Below, piece after piece: positions 35,727 to 44,085 of a stretch of 64,000 nucleotides of DNA. Every line of letters begins with the position of its first letter. Positions within the stretch are counted from its first letter, which is position 1. The notes under the pieces are model-generated. The model ran no database searches. It was not told where the DNA came from and was given only the letters and a program-made list of their open reading frames with translations. A program made the position numbers and the translations under genes. Origin of the DNA: Flagellimonas sp. HMM57 (GTDB lineage: Bacteria > Bacteroidota > Bacteroidia > Flavobacteriales > Flavobacteriaceae); contig NZ_CP090004.1 of assembly GCF_021390175.1 (NCBI RefSeq), positions 1,550,001-1,614,000 of the forward strand. Direction: 5' to 3'.

Positions 35727-36854
35727 ATGAAAGTCATGCAAAGAAACTTGGCTACAATCGCCGAGTTGGAATCCTTTACACTTGATTTTACTCCAAGTGT
35801 TATTTTTCTATTTATGTCGCCCTCATTCAAAAATAAGGCAGGTTTTATTGAAATCTTGAATGGGAAGTTTCCACATGCCATAAAATTTGGATGCTCTACC
35901 TCAGGTGAAATATTAGGAAACCATGTGTTTGATGGCACAGTTTCACTTACGGCCGTACACTTTGAAAAAACTTCTCTGAACATAGCAGAAATCCATCTGA
36001 ACGATTTTGACCAAGATAGCTATCAAGTAGGGCACGAGCTTTATAAACAACTTGAAGCAGACAACCTTAGACATATTATGGTGCTAAGCGATGGTTTACA
36101 TGTAAACGGAGCCGAATTGGTAAAGGGGTTACAGGAAAACTCTCCCGATACGGTTACCATAACCGGTGGACTGGCCGGTGATGCTGCGGACTTCAAAGAA
36201 ACTTTTTTGATCTGTAGCAAATATATCAAATCAAAAAGGGTCATTGGCCTTGGCTTCTATGGTGATAATCTCAAAATTGGATTTGGGTCCAAAGGTGGAT
36301 GGGACAGTTTTGGCCTGGAACGTTTGGTAACCCGTTCCAAAAACAACATTCTTTATGAATTGGACGGAGAACCTGCCCTAAAGCTCTACAAATCTTTTCT
36401 CGGCGATAAAGCGAAACAATTACCAAGTTCTGGTTTGTTATTTCCATTGAGCATGCGTGGAGATGATAACAAAACTCCCGTGGTGAGAACCATTCTGGGC
36501 ATTGATGAAAAAGAACAAAGCCTCACTTTTGCGGGTGATATCAACCAAGGGTCATATGTACGGTTAATGAAAGCCAATGTAGATCGTTTGATAGATGGGG
36601 CCGAAAAATCGGCAGAAGTGACCAAAAATAGTATTGATGGAGATTGCCAACTTGCATTTTTAATTAGCTGTGTAGGCAGGAGACTTGTACTAAAACAAAT
36701 GGTAGAAGATGAAATTGAAGCAGTAAACAATGTTCTTGGAAAACAAGTATATACCACTGGCTTCTATTCTTATGGTGAAATAGCTCCTTTTAAAAAGTCG
36801 ACACCATGTACATTACATAATCAAACCATGACCATTACCACATTTTCAGAATGA
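35727..36854 (+). CDS. FIST-domain sensor protein (NosP-like)
   Basis: FIST N plus FIST C domain protein, 375 aa, soluble. FIST_N spans about residues 20-215 (FGCSTSGEILGNHVFDGT; TGGLAGDAADF) and FIST_C about 215-365 (DGEPALKLYKSFLG; LAFLISCVGRRLVL; TGFYSYGEIAPF). Some family members (NosP) bind haem and sense nitric oxide, controlling an adjacent hybrid kinase. Here the stop overlaps the start of a hybrid kinase by 4 bp (ATGA), so the two are coupled. I cannot confirm a haem ligand from sequence. Confidence 0.9.
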   Translation: MKVMQRNLATIAELESFTLDFTPSVIFLFMSPSFKNKAGFIEILNGKFPHAIKFGCSTSGEILGNHVFDGTVSLTAVHFEKTSLNIAEIHLNDFDQDSYQVGHELYKQLEADNLRHIMVLSDGLHVNGAELVKGLQENSPDTVTITGGLAGDAADFKETFLICSKYIKSKRVIGLGFYGDNLKIGFGSKGGWDSFGLERLVTRSKNNILYELDGEPALKLYKSFLGDKAKQLPSSGLLFPLSMRGDDNKTPVVRTILGIDEKEQSLTFAGDINQGSYVRLMKANVDRLIDGAEKSAEVTKNSIDGDCQLAFLISCVGRRLVLKQMVEDEIEAVNNVLGKQVYTTGFYSYGEIAPFKKSTPCTLHNQTMTITTFSE

Positions 36855-38611
36855 AACAAAATTACCATAGACTACTTAGAAGGCAGTTAAAAAAAGCTGG
36901 ACTGGATAAAGAAGATAATCCAAAACTTGATGGTTTTTTAGCACTTGTGGACCAAGCCTATCATGAATTCAATGCCGATTATTCGCACCTTGAGAATATT
37001 CTTGAAATGAGTTCACAAGAACTCTATTCGACCAATAAAAAACTAAAAAACCATGTAGAGAAAATTACCGGTAAACTTGAAAATGTTGCCAATAATATAC
37101 AGGAAGTCATTTTTGAGACGGACCTTATAGGCAATTGGCAATATCTTAACCCAGCATGGGAAAAATTAACGGGGTTTAAAGTACGTGATTGTCTGGGACA
37201 CCCTTTTTCCAATTTCATTGAAAACCTTGACGAAAAAGATAGGGCTACTTTAAATAAACTGAGCCAAGGTCTCATAAAAGAGCTCAACGAGATTGTTACG
37301 GCACGCACAAGTGATGGTGAAAAAAAATGGTTAGATGTTTCCATAAAGCTCGTTCATGACAAAGAAGACAATCCCACAGGATATATTGGCAGTATTGTTG
37401 ACATAACGGAGCAAAAAAACATACAGTTGGCCCTAATAGAGGCCAAGGACAAAGAAATGAAAGCAAATAAGGCCAAGGATGAATTTTTGTCCACTATTTC
37501 CCATGAAATACGAACGCCGTTGAATGCCGTCATCGGTATTAGTCATTTGCTTCTTTTGGAAAATCCTAAAGAATCCCAAATAGAGAACCTTACAGCGCTC
37601 AACTATTCATCTGAGCACTTGGTAGGTCTTGTAAACGATATCCTCGATTTCAATAAAATAGAAAGCGGCAATATTGTATTGGAAAAGTCCATATTCAGTC
37701 TTGAAAATATTCTAAAGGCAGCAGAAAGCACCTTTGGAAGCATGGCGAGGGAAAAAAACATCAAATTTCGAATTGAACAAGACAGCCCTTTGCCGAGTTG
37801 CCTTATAGGCGATTCTGTCCGTATTTCACAGATTATAACAAACCTGGTCGGCAATGCAATAAAGTTTACCGAAAAGGGCTCTGTAATCTTAAAATTGGAA
37901 GAGCTCCATAGAGATTCAAAAGAGATTAAAATTAAATTCGACGTTATCGATACCGGAATCGGGATAGCAGCGGAAAAACAAGATAGCATTTTTGATGCCT
38001 TTGTTCAGGCCAATTCGAACACCACAAGAAAATTTGGAGGTTCTGGTCTTGGTTTGGCCATTTGTAAAAAACTGCTCCAGATTATGGATACCGATTTAAG
38101 GCTTCAAAGTGCTTATGGAGAGGGTACTACTTTTTCGTTTACCCTTGACCTCGAAATACATAATGGTTCCAACACTAAAAAGAACGGTTCTAAACCCGAG
38201 CTCTCCAACCTTACCGCACTAGATGGTATTTCGGTCTTGGTTGCCGAAGACAATACATTGAACATTCTGGTCATCAAAAAATTTCTTTCTAAATGGAAAG
38301 TCAATTTTGATATCGCTGAAAACGGAAGTATTGCCGTTAAAAAAGCAAGCCAGAAAAATTATGATTTTATTCTAATGGATTTGCAAATGCCCGTTATGAA
38401 CGGCTATGAAGCTTCAAGAAAAATACGCCAATCCACAAATCCGCATAATATAGATATTCCGATTATAGCCCTTTCAGCATCACCTCCTGCCGATGTGGAA
38501 AATGATATCCGCAAATACGGAATGGATGGTCATATCAGTAAACCTTTTGACCCCATAGAGCTTCATCAAACCTTAAAACGCATAAAATCGCTATCATCCA
38601 AAATATTGTAG
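36851..38611 (+). CDS. hybrid sensor histidine kinase/response regulator
   Basis: Soluble hybrid kinase, 586 aa, without membrane segments. N-terminal coiled coil (about 1-75), one PAS domain with PAC (about 75-195), H-box His218 in FLSTISHEIRTPLN, N-box NLVGNAIKFTEKG, DTGIGIA and FGGSGLGLAICKK, and a C-terminal receiver with phospho-Asp about 510 in FILMDLQMPVMNGYE. The enzyme has no sensor of its own apart from PAS, so the coupled FIST protein is its likely input. It resembles the FIST-partnered kinase NahK in arrangement. Output phosphotransfer partner is not encoded nearby. Confidence 0.92.
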   Translation: MKQNYHRLLRRQLKKAGLDKEDNPKLDGFLALVDQAYHEFNADYSHLENILEMSSQELYSTNKKLKNHVEKITGKLENVANNIQEVIFETDLIGNWQYLNPAWEKLTGFKVRDCLGHPFSNFIENLDEKDRATLNKLSQGLIKELNEIVTARTSDGEKKWLDVSIKLVHDKEDNPTGYIGSIVDITEQKNIQLALIEAKDKEMKANKAKDEFLSTISHEIRTPLNAVIGISHLLLLENPKESQIENLTALNYSSEHLVGLVNDILDFNKIESGNIVLEKSIFSLENILKAAESTFGSMAREKNIKFRIEQDSPLPSCLIGDSVRISQIITNLVGNAIKFTEKGSVILKLEELHRDSKEIKIKFDVIDTGIGIAAEKQDSIFDAFVQANSNTTRKFGGSGLGLAICKKLLQIMDTDLRLQSAYGEGTTFSFTLDLEIHNGSNTKKNGSKPELSNLTALDGISVLVAEDNTLNILVIKKFLSKWKVNFDIAENGSIAVKKASQKNYDFILMDLQMPVMNGYEASRKIRQSTNPHNIDIPIIALSASPPADVENDIRKYGMDGHISKPFDPIELHQTLKRIKSLSSKIL

Positions 38612-38672
38612 TACCCTAGTTTTCTTTTATAAGGACATTAGAATTGCACTTCTGTTTTTGCTATCTTGGACT

Positions 38673-39143
38673 ATGCCCAAAAACTATTCCGAAGAACGCA
38701 TAAAAGTTCCCCGTTTTAATGAAGAAGCCGGGTTTTATACCACTCCCCAGCGTTCCAAGATCATGAGTAAGATCAGAGGCAAGAACACAAAACCTGAACT
38801 TGCCTTTAGAAAAGCGTTATGGGCCGCTGGTTATCGATACCGAATTGACTATAAAAAACTAATAGGAAAGCCAGATATTGTTTTGAATAAATACAAAACT
38901 GCCATTTTTATCGATGGTGAATATTGGCATGGCCATAATTGGGAAGAACGAAAAACCAAGATAAAGACCAACCGTGAGTTTTGGATTCCAAAAATTGAAC
39001 GGAATATTCAAAGGGACAAGGAAGTAAACCAAGAATTGAAGCGTTTGGGATATACCGTATTTCGATTTTGGGAAAGCGAGGTCAAAAAAAACCTTGAAAC
39101 GTGTTTACAAGAAGTAATCCTACATATAGAAAATCATCAATAG
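38673..39143 (+). CDS. vsr: very short patch repair endonuclease (Vsr)
   Basis: Vsr-type mismatch endonuclease, 156 aa; family members nick T:G mismatches made by deamination of 5-methylcytosine. Hallmark RSKIMSKIRGKNTKPELAFRKALWAAGYRYR, GKPDIVL and IFIDGEYWHGHNW (metal site) are present, ending in GYTVFRFWESEV. Start ATG 38673 rather than the TTG at 38658. Such genes normally accompany a cytosine-5 methylase; none is within this window. Followed 1 bp later by an aminotransferase gene. Confidence 0.9.
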   Translation: MPKNYSEERIKVPRFNEEAGFYTTPQRSKIMSKIRGKNTKPELAFRKALWAAGYRYRIDYKKLIGKPDIVLNKYKTAIFIDGEYWHGHNWEERKTKIKTNREFWIPKIERNIQRDKEVNQELKRLGYTVFRFWESEVKKNLETCLQEVILHIENHQ

Positions 39144-39144
39144 C

Positions 39145-40293
39145 ATGATACATACCAATTCTAAATTACCCAATGTGGGCACCAATATATTTACCTATAT
39201 TGGCAGGTTGGCCAATGAACATAATGCCGTGAATTTATCACAAGGGTTCCCAGATTTTAGCCCAGACCCAAAACTATTACAGCTTGCGGACAATGCATTA
39301 AAAAATGGGTACAACCAATATGCACCAATGCAGGGTACTTTTACCCTTCGTGAAACCATTTCGGAGAAAATTGAAAAACTATATGGAAAAATATATCATC
39401 CAGAGTCTGAAATAACAATTACAGCTGGCGCTACGCAAGCAATTTTTACTTCAATTTCTACTTTTGTTCAACAAGATGATGAAGTAATTATCTTAAAACC
39501 TGCTTATGATTGCTACGAACCTGTTGTTGAACTTTTTGGTGGCAAGATGGTTCCTATCCAATTAGAAGGTCCTGATTTTAAATTGAACTGGGATACTTTT
39601 AAATCTGTTATTGGTCCAAAAACAAAAATGGTCGTTATCAATACACCGCACAACCCAACGGGTACGATTTGGTCTGAGAGTGATATGCTCCGGCTTCAAG
39701 AGATTTTAAAGGATACCAATATTATTTTACTGAGCGATGAGGTTTATGAGCATATTGTTTTTGATGGCGAAAAGCATCAGAGTGCGGCTAAGTTTCCAGG
39801 TTTGGCTTCAAGAAGTATCATTTGCTCCTCTTTTGGAAAAACTTTTCACATTACTGGCTGGAAAGTAGGTTATTGTGTGGCTCCAAAAGCATTAATGCAA
39901 GAATTTCAAAAAGTACATCAGTTTAATGTATTCTGTATCAACCATCCCATGCAGAAAGCATTGACCAACTACCTAAAAACACCAGCGCATTATCTTGGTC
40001 TGAATTCTTTTTATCAAGCAAAGCGAGATTATTTCCTATCTGCCATTAAAGATTCAAAATTTAAGGTAATACCTACTTCTGGGACTTATTTTCAATTATT
40101 GGATTATTCTGATATCACTATGGAAGCTGATACAGATTTTGCTGAGCGGCTCATCAAAGAACGTCAATTGGCAAGTATTCCCGTATCTGTCTTTAACTTG
40201 GATGGAAAAGATGACAAACAGCTTCGTTTTTGTTTTGCAAAGACAGATGCCGTTCTTGACCAAGCTGCCAGAATATTAAATCAAATTAAATAG
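39145..40293 (+). CDS. methionine aminotransferase-like PLP enzyme
   Basis: Class I/II aminotransferase, 382 aa, of the YbdL/kynurenine aminotransferase type. PLP Lys in SSFGKTFHITGWKVGY (about Lys232), NLSQGFPDF near the N-terminus, NTPHNPTG and LSDEVYEHIVFDG are present, and FCFAKTDAVLDQAA near the C-terminus. Soluble. Probably transaminates methionine or aromatic amino acids. Starts 1 bp after the vsr stop. Confidence 0.9.
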   Translation: MIHTNSKLPNVGTNIFTYIGRLANEHNAVNLSQGFPDFSPDPKLLQLADNALKNGYNQYAPMQGTFTLRETISEKIEKLYGKIYHPESEITITAGATQAIFTSISTFVQQDDEVIILKPAYDCYEPVVELFGGKMVPIQLEGPDFKLNWDTFKSVIGPKTKMVVINTPHNPTGTIWSESDMLRLQEILKDTNIILLSDEVYEHIVFDGEKHQSAAKFPGLASRSIICSSFGKTFHITGWKVGYCVAPKALMQEFQKVHQFNVFCINHPMQKALTNYLKTPAHYLGLNSFYQAKRDYFLSAIKDSKFKVIPTSGTYFQLLDYSDITMEADTDFAERLIKERQLASIPVSVFNLDGKDDKQLRFCFAKTDAVLDQAARILNQIK

Positions 40294-40296
40294 GTA

Positions 40297-41004
40297 CTAA
40301 AGTTCCTTCTTAATAACGGTATATGCTTGCAAAATATCGTTTAAGGGCAACTCGAAATCTTGATATTCCGGCGATTTATTTAGATTCTGACAGTACATCG
40401 TTTTCTTTTCACTATCTATATCTGTAACCCATTTACAGATAATTCTATCCTTACAAACAAGCACATAAGCTTTGTTCCATAAGGTTTCGTCTTTATCCAT
40501 GAGGGCTTTGTCCTGTAATTTTAAACCTAGGACCACTGCTTTATTTGGAATTGCCTCGATACTGCCGTTATTCATGGAATCTCCGGTAATTTCAAAGGCT
40601 CTGAGACTTTCATCGGGCAAAAAATCAAGAATAAAGCCTGTCTGAAACGTATCTTTGTCGTGAGCATTTTCTGCTAAATCGTCTAAAAAAGCTTTTTGAT
40701 ATTCTGTCAAGACCAACGGTACCATGACAAGATGCTTGCCGTGATCTAAAGGGTAAAAAATACTCCCTTTTTTGGTAAAAGGTTTTCTTTTGGTATAAGT
40801 TGCCTCGCTTTCATTAACCTCTTGTAGATACAATTCAGCTATGCTTAAATCGAAAAAAGTAGCGATTTTTGTAAGATTCTTTATAGGAATGTTCGCGTTC
40901 TTCTTTTCATAAAGCTGTATCGTTCTTAGGCTTACGCCAATCTCTTTGGCCAAATCTGATTGGCTCATATTTTTTTTGCTCCTCAAATGCTTTATTGCGT
41001 ACAT
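40297..41004 (-). CDS. XRE-type repressor with S24 (LexA-like) domain
   Basis: Regulator, 235 aa. N-terminal HTH of the XRE/cI family (about 1-60; MSQSDLAKEIGVSLRTIQLYEKK), then a linker and an S24/LexA-like domain with Ser143 in the GDSM motif and a candidate general-base Lys in ICKWV. No Ala-Gly cleavage site is evident, so self-cleavage is uncertain. The start ATG 41004 is chosen over upstream ATGs (41037, 41091) because an inverted repeat lies exactly over 41004-41032 and would otherwise fall inside the coding region. Possibly autoregulated; targets unknown. Confidence 0.8.
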   Translation of the reverse strand: MYAIKHLRSKKNMSQSDLAKEIGVSLRTIQLYEKKNANIPIKNLTKIATFFDLSIAELYLQEVNESEATYTKRKPFTKKGSIFYPLDHGKHLVMVPLVLTEYQKAFLDDLAENAHDKDTFQTGFILDFLPDESLRAFEITGDSMNNGSIEAIPNKAVVLGLKLQDKALMDKDETLWNKAYVLVCKDRIICKWVTDIDSEKKTMYCQNLNKSPEYQDFELPLNDILQAYTVIKKEL

Positions 41005-41032
41005 ATTATTACTATATTGTGTAGTATTATTA
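41004..41032. promoter_or_regulatory. candidate operator for the S24-type repressor
   Basis: TATTATTACTA-N7-TAGTATTATTA, 9 of 11 bp matched between arms, immediately upstream of the repressor start. Placement at its own gene and beside a divergent small gene fits autoregulation. A possible TATATTTG -7 box on the minus strand lies further upstream, about position 41089-41096. Confidence 0.45.
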
Positions 41033-41150
41033 CGCATATAAAAGTGTGCGCAGCAATGAACCACATTTTCTGTAATTGAATTACAAATCAAATATAGAAA
41101 ATAGGATTTGACCCCAGTAAAATAATTAAGAAACGTACAAATTATTGAAT

Positions 41151-41471
41151 ATGGGTTCTATGAAAAACTTTGGTCTTGTGATAAATAGCGAAAATATTTT
41201 TTTGGAGGAAGATTACGGAAAACCAATTGATGAAAAACTTGCAATAATTCTGCGCAGAAACGCATCTAAAGATGATTTTGCCAATATTGCCATACGAAGC
41301 AATGTTAGTTTTTCTACCATACGAGATGTGGTATACAGGACAAATAGTCTCACCAAATCCAATGCAAAGGCAATATCGTTGTTAATTCATGCTGCTTATG
41401 AAAACTCCATTGCTTACAAGCTTCAGGCAGAGGGGGACATTCTTTTTTTGGATACCCTTTTAAAAGTCTAG
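41151..41471 (+). CDS. small helical protein divergent from the repressor
   Basis: 106-aa protein, not recognised. The region ASKDDFANIAIRSNVSFSTIRDVVYRTNSLTKSNAKAISLLIHAAYENS resembles a helix-turn-helix arrangement, so it may be a small DNA-binding protein. Starts at ATG 41151 or ATG 41160; the TTG at 41145 is less likely. It shares its promoter region with the S24 repressor. Its 3' end overlaps that of the convergent GNAT gene by 12 bp. Confidence 0.6.
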   Translation: MGSMKNFGLVINSENIFLEEDYGKPIDEKLAIILRRNASKDDFANIAIRSNVSFSTIRDVVYRTNSLTKSNAKAISLLIHAAYENSIAYKLQAEGDILFLDTLLKV

Positions 41472-41975
41472 TCGTAACAGCCAATCTGTTTGCTTATCTG
41501 TTCCAATGATAAAGGAGTGGGTTCCAAATTTTACAAATCCATGTTTTTCATAGAATTCAATGGCTTTTGTATTGTGCTCCCAGACACCCAACCAAATATA
41601 GTTTTTACGCTCATTCTTTGCCAGTTCTATAATGCTATGCATCATCCATGTTCCAATGCTCTTGCCCTGGTGCGTATTGACCACATAAATTCGTTCTACC
41701 TCTATGGATGCTGCATCGTTAATATCTGTTTGAGCCCCTTTTTCATTTAGTTTGAAGTAGCCCACCAAAACCCCATCATCATAGACAAAATAAAAACGTG
41801 AGTTTATGTTTTTTATCTCGGAGAGGATTTTAGATCTATCGAACGCCCTAGTTATATAATCCTCTAAATCTTCCGTTTTGTTTCCCTCTTTGAAAGTATT
41901 TGCAAAAGTTTCTTTGGAAATGGTTATCAATGTTTCTAAATCCGCTTCTGTGCACCTACGCAAATTCAAGTTCAT
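41460..41975 (-). CDS. GNAT-family N-acetyltransferase
   Basis: GNAT acetyltransferase, 171 aa. Acetyl-CoA binding region VERIYVVNTHQGKSIGTWMMHSIIELA (Q/RxxGxG/A-like), then WLGVWEHNTKAIEFYEKHGFVKFGTHSF typical of the family. Cytosolic; substrate unknown. Overlaps the 3' end of the preceding small gene. Confidence 0.85.
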   Translation of the reverse strand: MNLNLRRCTEADLETLITISKETFANTFKEGNKTEDLEDYITRAFDRSKILSEIKNINSRFYFVYDDGVLVGYFKLNEKGAQTDINDAASIEVERIYVVNTHQGKSIGTWMMHSIIELAKNERKNYIWLGVWEHNTKAIEFYEKHGFVKFGTHSFIIGTDKQTDWLLRLDF

Positions 41976-42012
41976 TGCAAGTCGTTTTCTGCCCTAAAAT
42001 ATTCAAAAAAAA

Positions 42013-42038
42013 AAGAGCCTAACAAATTGTTGGCTCTT
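42013..42038 (-). terminator. terminator after the 32-codon gene
   Basis: AAGAGCC and GGCTCTT arms with an AACAA/TTGTT inner stem; on the minus strand it is followed by a T-run of nine or more. It lies 22 bp beyond the stop of the small gene at 42061-42159. Confidence 0.8.
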
Positions 42039-42060
42039 AAATTCTTTCGTGTCTTTACTC

Positions 42061-42159
42061 TTAAAGCATAAATAGCTTTTTTATCAACAGCATAAATCCA
42101 GTGAAGAAGTCATTTCGGTAAACTTGGATATTTTCATCCAATTTAGTTTGGTTTGCCAT
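42061..42159 (-). CDS. 32-aa small membrane-like protein
   Basis: Translates as 32 residues: MANQTKLDENIQVYRND, then a hydrophobic segment FFTGFMLLIKKLFML to the stop. The hydrophilic N-terminal half plus short hydrophobic helix suits a small membrane-associated protein. Supporting context: a TANNTTTG box (42207-42214) lies 48 nt upstream, and a strong terminator follows 22 bp downstream, giving a complete small transcription unit. A Shine-Dalgarno is not obvious, as is common in this phylum. No family recognised. Confidence 0.5.
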   Translation of the reverse strand: MANQTKLDENIQVYRNDFFTGFMLLIKKLFML

Positions 42160-42206
42160 GGTATAATGTTTTAAGGTATTAATTTGGGTAAAAAAAATCA
42201 CATAAC

Positions 42207-42214
42207 CAAATATA
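42207..42214 (-). promoter_or_regulatory. -7 box (TATATTTG) of the 32-aa gene
   Basis: Minus-strand TATATTTG, full TANNTTTG match. No TTG at the expected -33 position. Confidence 0.35.
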
Positions 42215-42290
42215 CTCGAATGAAACTTTCATCGAAAAAATTTGTTGTGTAACGGTACTTTTTTGTGGTGAACAAACTTATCGGTATCTG

Positions 42291-42944
42291 CTATATATTC
42301 ATTTCGGGAATAGTCCCTTCAACAATCATATTTCCAGCTGTTGCATTAGCTATTTCTTCTACCGAAACACCTGGTGCCCTTTCCAAAAGTTTAAACCCTT
42401 TTGTAGTAACTTCCAGCACAGCGAGATTGGTAACGATTTTTTTTACACAGCCTACTCCCGTTAGCGGAAGCGTACATTCTTTGAGCAATTTTGATACGCC
42501 CGCTTTGTTTGTATGCATCATGGCCACAATAATATTCTCTGCAGAGGCTACCAGATCCATGGCGCCACCCATTCCCTTGACCATTTTCCCAGGAATTTTC
42601 CAGTTAGCAATATCTCCGTTTTCCGCAACTTCCATAGCTCCTAAAATGGTAAGGTCTACATGTTGCCCCCTGATCATCCCAAAGCTTGTAGCAGAGTCGA
42701 AGAAAGAAGCTCCTGGCAATGTGGTTATCGTCTGTTTTCCTGCATTAATGATATCAGCATCCTCTTCACCTTCGAACGGAAAGGGACCCATGCCCAAAAC
42801 GCCGTTTTCACTTTGAAATTCCACGCTTATATCTTCCCGCACAAAATTAGCGACCAAGGTAGGAATTCCTATTCCTAGGTTTACATAGTAACCGTCTTTC
42901 ACCTCTTGCGCAATTCGTTTTGCTATTCCGTTTTTATCAAGCAT
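42291..42944 (-). CDS. scoB: 3-oxoacid CoA-transferase subunit B
   Basis: Beta subunit, 217 aa, of a succinyl-CoA:3-ketoacid-type CoA transferase. Contains VNLGIGIPTLVANFV and the catalytic Glu in SENGVLGMGP; GGAMDLV and KLLERAPGVSVEEI are family-typical. Works with ScoA (43288-43986) in ketone-body or short-chain 3-oxoacid use. A zinc-ribbon membrane protein gene lies between the two subunits, 2 bp upstream of this start. Confidence 0.94.
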   Translation of the reverse strand: MLDKNGIAKRIAQEVKDGYYVNLGIGIPTLVANFVREDISVEFQSENGVLGMGPFPFEGEEDADIINAGKQTITTLPGASFFDSATSFGMIRGQHVDLTILGAMEVAENGDIANWKIPGKMVKGMGGAMDLVASAENIIVAMMHTNKAGVSKLLKECTLPLTGVGCVKKIVTNLAVLEVTTKGFKLLERAPGVSVEEIANATAGNMIVEGTIPEMNI

Positions 42945-42946
42945 AC

Positions 42947-43288
42947 TTATTTTCTTCTGATTGTATATTTATTAAACCCGGTTAACATTTTGTTTTCTGA
43001 AATCCAGAATAGCATAGGTATTACAAAACTGATTGAAGCTATGGCTCCAAAGTAGTTCCATAAAACTACCGTAGCAACCAAACCTAGAAATATACCTACT
43101 ACAATAATCCTAGTATCAACAACAGCATTGATATTATTAATATGTTTTTTATCCATTTTTCCACAATAGTTACAATTCACCTGGATCTCATCCTTTCCTA
43201 TTTTCATTTGCAAATCAGGTCTAGTCTCCGACCTTTCCTTCAAAAAATTTTGATTTTTACAAGATGAACATATGTAACTGAGTCTCAT
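42947..43288 (-). CDS. zinc-ribbon two-TM protein between scoA and scoB
   Basis: 113-aa protein not recognised. N-terminal zinc-ribbon-like domain with CSSC (residues about 7-10) and CNYC (about 39-42), followed by two hydrophobic helices (about 59-78 and 82-97) and a basic tail. It is tightly embedded: its ATG overlaps the scoA stop by one base (TAATG), and scoB begins 2 bp after its stop. It must be co-translated with both subunits. Such an insertion is unusual for this enzyme pair; role unknown. Confidence 0.7.
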   Translation of the reverse strand: MRLSYICSSCKNQNFLKERSETRPDLQMKIGKDEIQVNCNYCGKMDKKHINNINAVVDTRIIVVGIFLGLVATVVLWNYFGAIASISFVIPMLFWISENKMLTGFNKYTIRRK

Positions 43289-43986
43289 TATTTAATTCTT
43301 ACTGTTCTTTGTTCAATTCGTTTCTCATAATCTTCCCCTTGAAAGATTCGTTGTACGAATATGCCCGGCACATGAATTTCATTGGGGTCAAGACTTCCGG
43401 CAGGAAGCAATTCCTCAACTTCCGCTACGGTAATTTTTGCCGCTCCGCACATACACGGATTAAAATTACGCGCTGTGCCCTTAAAAATAAGATTGCCCGC
43501 TTCGTCACCTTTCCATGCTTTTACGAATGAAAAATCCGCTTTGTAGGCAGGTTCCAGCACATGCATCTTTCCATCAAACTCCCTTGTTTCTTTTCCCTCT
43601 GCTACTTCGGTTCCGTATCCCGCAGGCGTATAAAATGCCGGAAATCCAGCCTGTGCGGCCCTACACTTTTCAGCCAAGGTACCCTGGGGAGTAAGCTCTA
43701 CTTCAAGTTCCCCACTTAACATCTGGCGTTCAAACTCATCATTTTCACCTACATATGAGGAAATCATTTTCTTTATTTGATGTTTTTGTAAAAGAAGACC
43801 CAGTCCAAAATCATCTACTCCGGCATTATTGGAAATGCAGGTAATATCTTTAATTCCCAACCGTACCAATTCTGAAATTGCATTTTCTGGAATTCCACAG
43901 AGCCCGAAGCCACCCAACATAAATGTCATTCCATCCGCAACACCTGCTACTGCCGCTCTTACATCTGGAACCGTTTTTTTAATCAT
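43288..43986 (-). CDS. scoA: 3-oxoacid CoA-transferase subunit A
   Basis: Alpha subunit, 232 aa. Conserved [28 protein letters not shown] (CoA-binding Gly-rich turn), [16 protein letters not shown] and [19 protein letters not shown]. First gene of a three-gene operon. The preceding intergenic region holds the terminator of the PBP1A operon. Confidence 0.94.
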   Translation of the reverse strand: MIKKTVPDVRAAVAGVADGMTFMLGGFGLCGIPENAISELVRLGIKDITCISNNAGVDDFGLGLLLQKHQIKKMISSYVGENDEFERQMLSGELEVELTPQGTLAEKCRAAQAGFPAFYTPAGYGTEVAEGKETREFDGKMHVLEPAYKADFSFVKAWKGDEAGNLIFKGTARNFNPCMCGAAKITVAEVEELLPAGSLDPNEIHVPGIFVQRIFQGEDYEKRIEQRTVRIK

Positions 43987-44025
43987 CTATACGATTTTTT
44001 CTTATTGTCTGAAATTACGATTTAA

Positions 44026-44061
44026 ATAAAAAAGCCCCAAGATATTGGCACATCTTGGGGC
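44026..44061 (-). terminator. terminator of the ricT-gldH-PBP1A operon
   Basis: Perfect 10-bp stem GCCCCAAGAT/ATCTTGGGGC with an 8-nt loop, A-rich on the left and T-rich on the right, 24 bp past the PBP1A stop. Works on the minus strand and probably on both. Confidence 0.9.
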
Positions 44062-44085
44062 AAAATTTTTTGTGAGAGACTCTGA

